DNA of 21,413 nt from JBDSEG01 sp039920165 (GCA_039920165.1 JBDSEG010000025.1:1-21413), one strand, 5' to 3'. Numbered from the stretch's first letter, positions 1 through 8,169 are shown. Numbers and translations: made by a program. The notes: generated by a model from the sequence alone, not told the origin.

Positions 1-265
1 CCAAGCGCGGTGCTGCTCGACGTGAACTTGCCCGACATGTCGGGCCTGGACGTGCTGGACCGGCTCAAGCGCGATCCGACGACGCGCCATATTCCGGTCC
101 ACGTCGCATCGGTCGCCGAGGTCGCCCACGCGGCGCTCGAACACGGCGCTGCCGGCTATGCGCTCAAGTCGGTCGCGCGCGCCGATCTGGTGCTCGCCAT
201 CCAGCGCCTGGGGGCCAAATTCACGCAGAGGTTGCAGCGCGTGCTGGTCGTCGAGGACGACGCGC
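1..265 (+). pseudogene. C-terminal fragment of hybrid histidine kinase (receiver domains), truncated
   Basis: The reading frame is open from base 1, so the gene begins outside the window. It encodes the second half of a receiver domain: the phospho-acceptor segment LLDVNLPDMSG, then a GAAGYALK segment with the conserved Lys near the end of the fold. A linker follows, and then the first strand of a second receiver (RVLVVEDDAR). This receiver-receiver order is typical of the C-terminus of large hybrid sensor kinases encoded before cheR/cheB pairs. The second receiver stops after about ten residues, at about base 265. Beyond it the same frame stays open to 969 but encodes only an arginine/alanine-rich shadow of CheR. 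The natural C-terminus has therefore been lost, by deletion or by misassembly. The domain identity is clear; the cause of the break is not. Confidence 0.75.
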
Positions 266-1015
266 GATTACGCCGGGGCCTCGCTCAAGCGCCGGCTTGG
301 CGCCGCGCTGGCGCATTTCGGCTCCGCCTCGCTGTCGCAGCTGCAGCACGCGCTGCTGCACGAACCCGCGGTCTTCGGCAAGCTGCTCGACTTTTTCACC
401 GTGCAGGTCAGCGACATGTTCCGCGATCCGGCGTATTTCGCGGCGCTGCGCGAGCAGGTGCTGCCACTGCTGCGCACCTACCCGTCGCCGCGCATCTGGG
501 TCGCGGGCTGCAGCACCGGCGAGGAAGCGTATTCGTTCGCCGTGCTGCTGCGCGAGGAAGGCCTGCTCGCAAAAAGCCGCATCTATGCGACCGATATCAA
601 CCCGAATGCGCTGCAGACCGCGCGCGACGGCACCTACGATATCGACCGCATGGCCGGGTTCACCGAAAACCACCGCCTCGCCGGCGGCCGCGGATCGCTG
701 AGCGAGCACTACACCGCCGCCTACGGCCGGGCAATATTCGACCAGGCGCTGAAGCAGCGCATCGTCTTCTCGGATCACAGCCTGACGACCGACGCCGTCT
801 TCGCGGAGGTGCAATTCGTGTCTTGCCGAAACGTGCTGATCTATTTCAACCGCGCGCTGCAGGACCGCGCGATCGGCCTGTTCCACGAGGCGCTGTGCCG
901 CAAGGGCTTTCTGGGCATCGGCTCGCGCGAGTCGCTGCGCTTCTCGAGCCACGCCGCGTCGTTCGATAAAATCGACCGCGACAACCGCATCCTGCGACGC
1001 AAGGAAACGCCGTGA
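158..1015 (+). CDS. cheR: CheR-type protein-glutamate methyltransferase, N-terminally truncated
   Basis: This is a SAM-dependent methyltransferase of the CheR family, which methylates glutamates on chemoreceptor-like signalling proteins. Recognisable homology begins only at base 266 (DYAGASLKRRL). The ATG at 158 is simply the first in-frame start, and the 36 codons before 266 are a shadow of the upstream kinase. Visible motifs are KLLDFFTVQVSDMFRDPAYF from the N-terminal helical region, the SAM-binding loop GCSTGEEAYS, YATDIN at the second SAM-contacting strand, and SCRNVLIYFN near the end. About 249 homologous residues remain, against roughly 275 in the family, so the first helices and the native start are missing. 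The catalytic SAM domain is complete. The 3' end overlaps the cheB GTG by four bases. Translation from a natural start is doubtful, so this may be a pseudogene. Confidence 0.7.
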   Translation: MRSSRSRAPIWCSPSSAWGPNSRRGCSACWSSRTTRDYAGASLKRRLGAALAHFGSASLSQLQHALLHEPAVFGKLLDFFTVQVSDMFRDPAYFAALREQVLPLLRTYPSPRIWVAGCSTGEEAYSFAVLLREEGLLAKSRIYATDINPNALQTARDGTYDIDRMAGFTENHRLAGGRGSLSEHYTAAYGRAIFDQALKQRIVFSDHSLTTDAVFAEVQFVSCRNVLIYFNRALQDRAIGLFHEALCRKGFLGIGSRESLRFSSHAASFDKIDRDNRILRRKETP

Positions 1016-1599
1016 TCGTGCCGCGGGACTTCGATGCGATCGCCATCGGCGCCTCGGCCGGCGGCGTGCAGGCGCTCGGCGTGCTGCTGCCCGCGCTGCC
1101 GGCGCACCTGCGCGCGGCGGTCTTCACCGTGCTGCACCTGCCGGCCCGGCAGCCGAGCCTGCTCGTGCAGATCTTTGCCAAGCGCTGCGCGCTGCCGGTG
1201 TGCGAGGCGACGGACAAGATGCCGGTGGCCGCGGGCACGCTGTATTTCGCTCCACCCGACTACCACCTGCTGATCGACGCCGGACCGCAGCTCGCCCTCT
1301 CCACTGATGCCGCGATCCACCATTCGCGGCCGAGCATCGACGCGTTGTTCGAGTCGGCGGCCGATATCTACGCCGAACGGCTGCTCGCCATCCTGCTGAC
1401 CGGCGCGAACGAGGACGGCGCTGCCGGGCTGCTGGCGGTGCGCGAAGCCGGCGGGACGACCCTCGTGCAAGATCCGGCGACCGCGCAGTCGCCCCAAATG
1501 CCCGCCGCCGCCGTGGCGCTGGGCGCCGCCGGCCATATCCTGCCGCTCGACGCGATCGCCGCGCTGCTCGCCCGGCTCGCCGACAATCCTCCGCCATGA
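1012..1599 (+). CDS. cheB: CheB-type methylesterase, stand-alone catalytic domain
   Basis: This 195-residue protein is the catalytic domain of a CheB protein-glutamate methylesterase, which removes methyl esters added by CheR. The catalytic triad is visible: Ser15 in GASAGG, His42 in LHLPA and Asp135 in LTGANEDGA. There is no N-terminal receiver domain, so it cannot be controlled by intramolecular phosphorylation as classical CheB is. The GTG start at 1012 overlaps the CheR stop (GTGA), and the 3' end overlaps the next gene (ATGA), so it is translationally coupled on both sides. No chemoreceptor, CheA or CheW lies nearby. Stand-alone CheB next to CheR and hybrid kinases usually belongs to non-flagellar sensory systems. 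The family call is firm; the target protein is unknown. Confidence 0.88.
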   Translation: MIVPRDFDAIAIGASAGGVQALGVLLPALPAHLRAAVFTVLHLPARQPSLLVQIFAKRCALPVCEATDKMPVAAGTLYFAPPDYHLLIDAGPQLALSTDAAIHHSRPSIDALFESAADIYAERLLAILLTGANEDGAAGLLAVREAGGTTLVQDPATAQSPQMPAAAVALGAAGHILPLDAIAALLARLADNPPP

Positions 1600-2702
1600 T
1601 CGACCGCGTCACCTGCCTCATCGTCGACGATCTCGATGAGAACCTGCTCGCCCTGGCCGCGCTGCTGCGCCGCCCGGACGTCGAGGTGCTGCAGGCACGC
1701 TCCGGACCCGAGGCGCTCGAACTGCTGCTCGTGCACGACGTCGCACTCGCCCTGCTCGATGTTCAAATGCCCGGCATGGATGGCTTCGAACTCGCCGAGC
1801 TGATGCGCGGAAGCGAGCGCACCCGCCACGTGCCGCTGATCTTCGTCACCGCCGGGGCGCACGAGTCGCACCGCGTGTTCAAGGGCTACGAGAGCGGGGC
1901 GGTCGACTTCCTGCACAAGCCGATCGAGCCGCGCGTGCTGCTCAGCAAGGCCGAAGTCTTCTTCGAGCTGGCGCGTCAGCGCCGCCAGCTCGCGAGCGAT
2001 CTGCACGAACGCAGCGAGACGCTGCGCCTGAACGAGATGTTCGTCGCGATGCTGGGCCACGATCTGCGCACGCCGCTCAGCGCAATGCTGGGTTCGGCTG
2101 CGCTGCTGCAGCGCGCGCTGCCCGAGGGCAAGCTGCGCGACAGCGCCAGCCGCATGATGTCCAGCGGCCGGCGCATGGCCGACATGATCGACGCCATGCT
2201 CGACCTCACGCGGGCGCGGCTGTCCGGCGGGCTGCAACTGGTGCGCACCCGGCTCGACCCCATCAAGGTGCTGCAGCAGGTCGTCAGCGAGCAGCGCGCG
2301 ATCTGCGGGCAGCGCGAGATCGAGGCGGTGTTCGAGGACGATCTGGTCGGCGAGTGGGACGGCGAACGGCTGGCGAGGCTCGCCTCCAACCTGATCGGCA
2401 ACGCCGTCGCGCACGGCGCGCCCGAGATGCCGGTGCGGGTCCGGCTCGACGGCGACGCCGCCGGGCTGCGGCTCGCGGTCACGAATGGCGGCGTCATTCC
2501 GCAGGAGTTGCGCGGCAGCCTTTTTGACGCATTTCGCAGCGCCGAGCGCAACGGCGGCCGCAACGACGGTCTCGGCCTGGGCCTGTATATCGTCGACCAG
2601 ATCGTGCGCGCGCACCCAGGAACGATCGAGGTCGACAGCGAGGACGGCACGACCGAGTTCCGCATCTGGCTGCCGCGCCATCCCGCACCCGTCGCGCCAT
2701 GA
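1596..2702 (+). CDS. Receiver-histidine kinase (REC-HisKA-HATPase)
   Basis: This 368-residue soluble protein has an N-terminal receiver followed by a histidine kinase core. The receiver shows the acidic pair Asp11-Asp12, phospho-acceptor Asp55 in LLDVQMPG and Lys108 in LHKP. A short linker helix leads to the dimerisation domain with phospho-His155 in GHDLRTP. The ATPase domain has its N-box at about 265-273 (NLIGNAVAHG) and a G-box at 323-330 (NDGLGLGL). There are no membrane segments or sensor domain, so its input is probably phosphoryl transfer from another kinase, perhaps the broken hybrid kinase upstream. The start overlaps the cheB stop and the end overlaps the DUF1028 start, both as ATGA. 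No DNA-binding output regulator is present in the window. Confidence 0.92.
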   Translation: MIDRVTCLIVDDLDENLLALAALLRRPDVEVLQARSGPEALELLLVHDVALALLDVQMPGMDGFELAELMRGSERTRHVPLIFVTAGAHESHRVFKGYESGAVDFLHKPIEPRVLLSKAEVFFELARQRRQLASDLHERSETLRLNEMFVAMLGHDLRTPLSAMLGSAALLQRALPEGKLRDSASRMMSSGRRMADMIDAMLDLTRARLSGGLQLVRTRLDPIKVLQQVVSEQRAICGQREIEAVFEDDLVGEWDGERLARLASNLIGNAVAHGAPEMPVRVRLDGDAAGLRLAVTNGGVIPQELRGSLFDAFRSAERNGGRNDGLGLGLYIVDQIVRAHPGTIEVDSEDGTTEFRIWLPRHPAPVAP

Positions 2703-3406
2703 CCTGGTCGATCCTGGCGCGCGACGCGGAAGGCCGATTCGGGGTCGCGATCGCGAGCCGCTTCTTCGCGGTCGGTGCGCTGTGCGTGCACACGCGCCGC
2801 GGCGTCGGCGCGCTCGCGACGCAGGCTCTGCTGAACCCGTTGTACGGGCCGGCGGGGCTCGACTTGCTGAGCTCGGGCCGCAGCGCGGCCGAGGTCGTGG
2901 CGGCGCTCATCGCGACCGACGCCGGATACGCGCAGCGCCAGCTTCACGTGCTGCCCGCGCGCGGCGCCGGCGCCGCGCACACCGGCAGCGATTGCGTCGA
3001 GGCCTGCGGCCACCTCGCCGAAGATGGGTTCAGCGTCGCCGGCAACATGCTGGCCGGACCGCACGTTCTCGAAGCCACGGCACAGGCATATCGCGACGCG
3101 AAGGGGCGTCCGCTGGCCGAACGCCTGCTGGCCGCGATGCACGCCGGCGAGGCGGCCGGCGGCGACAAGCGCGGTAAGCAGTCGGCGGCGCTGCGCATCC
3201 AGGGCGACGAGGACCGGCCCGAGCTCGATCTGCGCGTCGACGACCACGCCGATCCGCTGCGCGAACTGGCGCGCTTGCACCACGTGAGTCTGGAACGCTT
3301 CCAGCCCTTCGTGGCTTGTCTGCCGGGCCGCCACGACCCGATCGGACTGACCAACCGAACCGAGATCGAGGCACGCATCGCGGCGTTCCACGCTCGCCTG
3401 GAATGA
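2699..3406 (+). CDS. DUF1028 family protein (putative Ntn-hydrolase fold)
   Basis: This 235-residue protein has the DUF1028 hallmark N-terminus TWSILARD directly after the initiator Met, followed by the family's glycine-rich core (GVAIASRFFAVGALC and GVGALATQA). DUF1028 proteins are grouped with the Ntn-hydrolase superfamily, in which an N-terminal Thr/Ser/Cys can act as nucleophile; Thr2 here would fit, but no reaction is established. The ATG overlaps the kinase stop, and its stop overlaps the ABC ATPase start at 3403, so it is translationally coupled to the importer. DUF1028 genes recur beside peptide-type ABC transporters and amidohydrolases in proteobacteria, which suggests a role in processing the imported substrate. 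The family is confident; the function is unknown. Confidence 0.82.
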   Translation: MTWSILARDAEGRFGVAIASRFFAVGALCVHTRRGVGALATQALLNPLYGPAGLDLLSSGRSAAEVVAALIATDAGYAQRQLHVLPARGAGAAHTGSDCVEACGHLAEDGFSVAGNMLAGPHVLEATAQAYRDAKGRPLAERLLAAMHAGEAAGGDKRGKQSAALRIQGDEDRPELDLRVDDHADPLRELARLHHVSLERFQPFVACLPGRHDPIGLTNRTEIEARIAAFHARLE

Positions 3407-4419
3407 GCCCGCTGCTCGAGGTCCGCGATCTACGCACCCGCTTCGCGACGGACGACGGCAGCTTCGCCGCGGTCGACGGCGTGAGCTTCGAGATCGAGGC
3501 CGGGCGCACCCTCGCCATCGTCGGCGAGTCCGGCTGCGGCAAGAGCGTGACGGCGCTGTCGATCATGGGACTCGTGGACAAGCCGGCCGGCCGCATCGAC
3601 CCGTCGTCTTCGGTGCGCTTCGAGGGCCGCGAGCTGGTGGGAGCGGACGACCGCACGCTGCAGGACCTGCGCGGCAACGCTCTTGCGATGATCTTCCAGG
3701 AGCCGATGTCGTCGCTCAATCCGGCGTTCACGATCGGCGCGCAGATCGTCGAGGGCCTGATGCGCCACCAGCCGCTGACACGCGAGCAGGCCGAAATGCG
3801 CGCGCTCGAGATGCTGCGCAAGGTTCACATTCCAGCGCCCGAACAGCGCTTTCATGAGCATCCGCACAAGCTGTCGGGCGGGATGCGCCAGCGCGCGATG
3901 ATCGCGATGGCTCTCGCCTGCGAACCCCGCCTGCTGATCGCCGACGAGCCGACGACGGCGCTCGACGTGACGATCCAGGCCCAGATCCTCACGCTGATGC
4001 GCGGGCTGCAGCGCGAGTCCGGGACTGCGGTGATCCTGATCACGCACGACCTCGGGGTCGTCGCCGAAGTGGCCGACGAGGTCGTGGTGATGTATGCCGG
4101 CAAGGTGGTCGAACGCGCCCCGGTGCAGGCCTTGTTCGATACCCCGCAGCATCCCTACACGGTCGGCCTGCTCGGCTCGATCCCGCGCCTGGACGTGCAG
4201 CGCGAGCGACTCGCCGCGATCGACGGCCAGGTGCCGAGCCTGCTGCGCCTGCCACCGGGCTGCCGCTTCGCCGACCGCTGCCCGTTCGCCGACGCGGCCT
4301 GCCGCGCCGCCGAGCCGGCGCTGCGCGAGGTCGCGCCGGGACACGCTTCGGCCTGCCGCAAGGCGCCGCTCGATCCGCAGGCGCTGCTTGCGTCGCGGGA
4401 AGTGGCGGCGGCGGCATGA
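3403..4419 (+). CDS. dppD: Peptide/nickel-type ABC transporter ATPase (DppD/OppD-like)
   Basis: This 338-residue ATPase energises a Dpp/Opp-type importer from the cytoplasmic side. Walker A is at 41-49 (GESGCGKSV), the Q-loop is FQEPMSSLNP, the signature LSGGMRQR lies at about 157-164, Walker B is LLIADEP at 177-183 and the switch His is in ITHDLG. The C-terminal tail has the oligopeptide-type extension with clustered cysteines (GCRFADRCPFADAAC), characteristic of DppD/OppD and DppF/OppF. The ATG at 3403 overlaps the DUF1028 stop by four bases; an upstream in-frame ATG at 3316 lies inside DUF1028 and is rejected. The stop overlaps the second ATPase by ATGA. The substrate cannot be read from the ATPase; dpp/opp/gsi/nik members look alike. 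Confidence 0.92.
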   Translation: MSPLLEVRDLRTRFATDDGSFAAVDGVSFEIEAGRTLAIVGESGCGKSVTALSIMGLVDKPAGRIDPSSSVRFEGRELVGADDRTLQDLRGNALAMIFQEPMSSLNPAFTIGAQIVEGLMRHQPLTREQAEMRALEMLRKVHIPAPEQRFHEHPHKLSGGMRQRAMIAMALACEPRLLIADEPTTALDVTIQAQILTLMRGLQRESGTAVILITHDLGVVAEVADEVVVMYAGKVVERAPVQALFDTPQHPYTVGLLGSIPRLDVQRERLAAIDGQVPSLLRLPPGCRFADRCPFADAACRAAEPALREVAPGHASACRKAPLDPQALLASREVAAAA

Positions 4420-5495
4420 GCGGCGCGGCGCGGCTGCTCGAGGTCGAAGGCCTCGTCAAGCATTTCCCGATCCGCCGCGGCGTCTTCGGCCGTGCGCGCG
4501 GCGCGGTGCAGGCTGTCGACGGCGTCGACTTCACGCTCGCGGCCGGCGAGACGCTCGGCGTGGTCGGCGAATCGGGCTGCGGCAAGTCGACGCTCGGCCG
4601 GCTCGTGCTGCGTCTGATCGAGCCGAGCGCGGGGCGGGTTCGCTTCGATGGCGTCGACCTCGGCGCGCTCGACGCGCCCGCGCTGCGGACGCAGCGGCGC
4701 GCGATGCAGCTCATCTTCCAGGATCCCTACTCGTCGCTCAACCCGCGCATGACCGTGGCCCAGACCCTCGCCGAGCCGCTGCGCCTGCACGGGCTGAACG
4801 CCGGGCGCGAGAGCGCGCGCGTGGCCGAGCTGCTGCGCACCGTGGGCCTCGCGCCCGAGCATGCGCAGCGCTATCCGCACGAGTTTTCGGGCGGCCAGCG
4901 CCAGCGCGTCGGCATCGCGCGCGCACTGGCCGCGCAGCCGAAACTGATCGTGTGCGACGAGGCCGTATCGGCGCTCGATGTCTCGGTGCAGGCGCAGGTC
5001 GTGAACCTGCTGCGCGACCTGCAGCGCGATTTCGGCCTGGCCTATATCTTCATCGCGCACGACCTGGCGGTGGTCAAGCACATCGCCGACCGAATCGCCG
5101 TGATGTACCTCGGCCGCATCGTCGAGATCGCCGACAAGCGCGCGCTCTTCGAGGCGCCGCGCCACCCGTATACGCAGGCGCTGCTGGCCGCCATTCCGCT
5201 GCCCGAACCCGGCCTCGCGCGCGAGCGCGTGCTGCTCGCCGGCGATGTGCCGAGCCCGGCCGCGCCGCCCAGCGGGTGCCGTTTCCACACCCGCTGCCCG
5301 CATGCGCGCGAGCGCTGTTCGCAGGAGTCACCGGCGCTCGAAGCCGACGCCGACGGCCATGCCGTCGCCTGCCATTTCTGGCGCGAGATCGCGGTGCCGA
5401 AGCTGCTGCCGGCGACGCGTTCCGCGAGCCCTGCGCAGCAACGCCTCGAACGGCTTCAATCGGCGTTTCTCAAGCCTGTCGGGGCGCTCCCATGA
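4416..5495 (+). CDS. dppF: Peptide/nickel-type ABC transporter ATPase (DppF/OppF-like)
   Basis: This is the second ATPase of the importer, 359 residues, expected to heterodimerise with the product of the preceding gene. Walker A is at 51-59 (GESGCGKST), the Q-loop is FQDPYSSLNPRMT, the signature is FSGGQRQR, Walker B is LIVCDEAVSALD and the switch His is in IAHDLAVV. The FQDPYSSLNPRMT and VCDEAVSALDVS blocks are typical of the DppF/OppF branch. The C-terminal extension has the cysteine cluster (GCRFHTRCPHARERC), followed by about 40 extra residues with no clear homology. It is translationally coupled to the preceding ATPase. A spacer of about 180 bases with a hairpin repeat separates it from the binding-protein gene. 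Confidence 0.92.
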   Translation: MSGAARLLEVEGLVKHFPIRRGVFGRARGAVQAVDGVDFTLAAGETLGVVGESGCGKSTLGRLVLRLIEPSAGRVRFDGVDLGALDAPALRTQRRAMQLIFQDPYSSLNPRMTVAQTLAEPLRLHGLNAGRESARVAELLRTVGLAPEHAQRYPHEFSGGQRQRVGIARALAAQPKLIVCDEAVSALDVSVQAQVVNLLRDLQRDFGLAYIFIAHDLAVVKHIADRIAVMYLGRIVEIADKRALFEAPRHPYTQALLAAIPLPEPGLARERVLLAGDVPSPAAPPSGCRFHTRCPHARERCSQESPALEADADGHAVACHFWREIAVPKLLPATRSASPAQQRLERLQSAFLKPVGALP

Positions 5496-5521
5496 AACGT
5501 CGGGCCGCGGTGTCGAAATTT

Positions 5522-5637
5522 CCGGACGGGAATGCGCAAAGGACGCAAAGTACGCGAAGAATGCAAAAGTCTTCACGCGCAAGTTTTTTCGTTCCCCATC
5601 TCTTTCCTTTGCGTCCTTCGCGTCGTCCGCGTCCGGT
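5522..5637. repeat. Imperfect inverted repeat with GACGCAAAG-type arms
   Basis: The arms lie at about 5522-5552 and 5603-5636. Reading the right arm in reverse complement, both begin CCGGAC and share the exact block AAGGACGCAAAG 17-18 bases further in, so the stem is long, with one single-base offset. The loop is about 50 bases and contains a shorter degenerate copy (ACGCGAAGAATGCAAAAG). Repeats built from CGCAAAGGACGC units are dispersed in many beta- and gammaproteobacterial genomes. Lying between the second ATPase and the binding-protein gene, it could stabilise or attenuate transcript segments, which would help give the binding protein a different level from the ATPases. That role is inference; the hairpin itself is visible. 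Confidence 0.7.
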
Positions 5638-5679
5638 AACCGTCAAGCCAACCCTCTCTCCCATCAGGAAGTCCCCTCC

Positions 5680-7194
5680 ATGAAGCGATCCCTGCTCCGC
5701 TCACTCTGGCCCGCCCTCCTCGCGGCGACGCCCTTCGTCGTGCAAGCCCAGACCCTGCGCGTCGGCCTGGCCGAAGACCCCGACGTGCTCGACCCGACGC
5801 TCGCGCGCACCTTTGTCGGCCGCATCGTCTTTGCGGCGCTGTGCGACAAGCTGTTCGATATCGACGAGAAGCTCACCATCGTTCCGCAGCTGGCGACCGC
5901 GTATGAATGGTCGGCCGACAGCAAGACGCTCACGCTCAAGCTGCGTCCGGGCGTCACCTTCCACGACGGCGAGAAGTTCGACGCCGCGGCGGTCAAATAC
6001 AACCTCGAGCGCCACAAGACCATGCCGGGGTCGAATCGGCGCGGCGAGCTGGCGCCGGTCTCAAGCGTCGACGTGGTCGATGCCGCGACGGTGCGGCTCA
6101 ATCTCTCGGCGCCGTTCTCGCCGCTGCTGGCGCAACTGGCCGATCGCGCCGGGATGATGGTCTCGCCGAAGGCGGCGACCGCCGCGGGCGACAAGTTCGG
6201 CGCGAAGCCGGTGTGCTCGGGTCCGTTCAAATTCGTGGAGCGCGTGGCGCAGGACCGAATGAACTTCGAGCGCTTCGACGGTTACTGGAACAAGGCCGCG
6301 ATCCACTTCGACAAGATCGTCTATACGCCGGTGACCGATGCGACGGTGCGCCTGGCCAACCTCAAGTCGGGCCAGTTCGACTTTATCGAGCGCGTCGCGT
6401 CGAGCGATATGGAAAAGCTCGCCGCCGACAAGAAGCTCAAGACCTCGCGCATCACCGAGATCGGCTACCAGGGCATCACGATCAATATCGGCAAGAGCGA
6501 GCAGGCGCAGAAGAATCCGCTTGGCAAGGACGCCCGCGTGCGCGAGGCCTTCGAGCTCGCGATCGACCGCCAGGGCCTGGCGCAGGTGGTGATGGACAAC
6601 GAGGCGACGGTGGGCAACCAGTGGGTCGCGCCGAACAACCCGTACTACGCCAAGTCGCTGCCGGTTCCGAAGCGCGATATCGCGCGGGCGAAGGCACTGC
6701 TCAAGGAAGCCGGGGTCGAGAAACCGAGCTTCACGCTCGTCACCCCGACCACCTCGGACGCGCAGCGCCTCGCGCTGGTGATCCAGGCGATGACGCGCGA
6801 AGCCGGTTTCGACGTGAAGATCCAGGCGACCGAATTCGCGACCTCGCTCAATATGGCCGACAAGGGCGACTTCGAAGCCTACGTGCTCGCCTGGAGCGGA
6901 CGCGCCGACCCCGACGGCAACCTGTTCAGCTTCCACGGCTGCAAGCAGCCGCTCAACTATGCAGGCTACTGCGACGCCGAGACCGACAAGCTGCTCACCC
7001 AGTCGCGCAGCCTGCGCGAGCCGGCCGAGCGCAAGAAGGTCTTCGAGCAGATCGCCGCCCGCGTGCTGAAGGAGCGCCCGATCGTCTACCTGTACCACCG
7101 CAACTGGCTGTGGGCCTACAACGCCAAGCTGACCGGCGTGCGCAACGTGCCGGACGGGTTGCTGAGGGTGAGCGGGTTGAAAATGGCGCCTTGA
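5680..7194 (+). CDS. Periplasmic substrate-binding protein of ABC importer (SBP family 5)
   Basis: This 504-residue exported protein is the solute receptor of the Dpp/Opp-type importer. The N-terminus is a standard Sec signal (KRSLLRSLWP, a hydrophobic stretch, then a probable cut after VQA), with no lipobox. The mature part shows the family-5 landmarks: a PDVLDPT segment after the first strand, the block LKLRPGVTFHDGEKFDAAAV, a CSGPFKF segment and a repeated Lys/Gly-rich lobe. The ATG at 5680 is preceded by AGGAAG at 5666-5671 with 8-base spacing. Ligands of this family range from peptides to glutathione, nickel and sugars and cannot be assigned here. The gene starts the second half of the importer operon, after the hairpin repeat. 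Confidence 0.92.
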   Translation: MKRSLLRSLWPALLAATPFVVQAQTLRVGLAEDPDVLDPTLARTFVGRIVFAALCDKLFDIDEKLTIVPQLATAYEWSADSKTLTLKLRPGVTFHDGEKFDAAAVKYNLERHKTMPGSNRRGELAPVSSVDVVDAATVRLNLSAPFSPLLAQLADRAGMMVSPKAATAAGDKFGAKPVCSGPFKFVERVAQDRMNFERFDGYWNKAAIHFDKIVYTPVTDATVRLANLKSGQFDFIERVASSDMEKLAADKKLKTSRITEIGYQGITINIGKSEQAQKNPLGKDARVREAFELAIDRQGLAQVVMDNEATVGNQWVAPNNPYYAKSLPVPKRDIARAKALLKEAGVEKPSFTLVTPTTSDAQRLALVIQAMTREAGFDVKIQATEFATSLNMADKGDFEAYVLAWSGRADPDGNLFSFHGCKQPLNYAGYCDAETDKLLTQSRSLREPAERKKVFEQIAARVLKERPIVYLYHRNWLWAYNAKLTGVRNVPDGLLRVSGLKMAP

Positions 7195-7227
7195 ACGACT
7201 TCACCCTCGACAACCGGACCTGCGCCG

Positions 7228-8169
7228 ATGCTCGACCACCTCCTGAGACGCCTGGCCAGCATCGTTCCGACGCTGATCTTCGTCTCGATGCTGATCTTCG
7301 GCCTGCAGCAACTGCTGCCGGGCGACCCGGCGAAGATTCTCGCCGGCGAGGAGCAAGACCCCACCGTCGTCGCCTACCTGCGCGCCAAGCTGCACCTGGA
7401 CGAGCCGCTGCCGGTGCGCTATGCGTACTGGGTCGGTGGCGTGCTGAAGGGCGACCTCGGCGAATCGGTGCGGACCCAGCAGCCGGTGCTCGAACTCGTG
7501 ATCCAGAAGTTGCCGGTCACGCTCGAGCTCGGGCTGCTCGCCTTCGTGATTGCGCTCGTGATCGGCATTCCGGCCGGTATCGTCTCGGCGGTGGGGCGCG
7601 GCACGGCGTGGGACATGGCGGCCAATATGTTTGCGCTGTGGGGGCTGTCGACGCCGAATTTCTGGCTCGGCATTCTGATGATCCTGCTTTTCTCGGTCCA
7701 GCTCGGCTGGCTGCCCGCGTCGGGGTATGTGAGCCCGTTCGAGGATTTGCGCGCCAACCTGGCCGCGATGATCATGCCGGCCTTCGTGCTCGGCAATGCG
7801 ATCGCCGCGGTGCTGATGCGCCATACGCGCAGCGCGATGCTGCAGGTGCTGTCGGCCGACTATGTTCGCACCGCGCGCGCCAAGGGGCTGTCGGAGCGCA
7901 CCGTGGTCCTCAAGCACGCGCTGCGCAATGCGCTCACGCCCATCATCACGCTCGGTGCGCTGGAACTCGGCACGCTGCTGTCGGGCGCGGTGCTCACCGA
8001 GCAGGTCTTCACCATTCCCGGCTTCGGCAAGCTGATCGTCGATTCGGTCTTCAACCGCGACTATGCGGTCGTGCAAGGCGTGGTGCTCGTCACCGCGACG
8101 GCGTACATCACGCTCAACCTGCTCGCCGATCTGGCCTATGTGGCAGCCAATCCACGGCTGCGCGGATGA
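7228..8169 (+). CDS. dppB: ABC transporter permease (DppB/OppB-like)
   Basis: This 313-residue inner-membrane permease has six predicted membrane segments. The first helix starts near residue 11, and the large periplasmic loop carries the LPGDPAKILAGE and LDEPLPVRYAYW blocks typical of DppB. The cytoplasmic EAA loop that contacts the ATPases reads YVRTARAKGLSERTVV and is followed by KHALRNALTPIIT. The C-terminal block TEQVFTIPGFGKLIVDSV is diagnostic for this subfamily. It lies 33 bases after the binding-protein gene and 13 bases before the partner permease, so all three are expected on one transcript. No strong Shine-Dalgarno is visible before the ATG, but no better start exists. Confidence 0.92.
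   Translation: MLDHLLRRLASIVPTLIFVSMLIFGLQQLLPGDPAKILAGEEQDPTVVAYLRAKLHLDEPLPVRYAYWVGGVLKGDLGESVRTQQPVLELVIQKLPVTLELGLLAFVIALVIGIPAGIVSAVGRGTAWDMAANMFALWGLSTPNFWLGILMILLFSVQLGWLPASGYVSPFEDLRANLAAMIMPAFVLGNAIAAVLMRHTRSAMLQVLSADYVRTARAKGLSERTVVLKHALRNALTPIITLGALELGTLLSGAVLTEQVFTIPGFGKLIVDSVFNRDYAVVQGVVLVTATAYITLNLLADLAYVAANPRLRG

Noticed and set aside
158..1015. Programmed frameshift producing a receiver-CheR fusion
   Set aside because: There is no slippery heptamer or stop at the junction, and both partners lose conserved residues there, so deletion or misassembly explains it better.
1368..2681. Long - strand open frame (437 codons) opposite cheB and the receiver-kinase
   Set aside because: It is an Arg/His/Gln-rich antisense shadow of a clear + strand gene pair and has no recognisable domain.
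5496..5679. CRISPR-like array in the repeat-rich spacer
   Set aside because: The units are facing arms of one hairpin plus a degenerate copy, without regular spacers of constant length.
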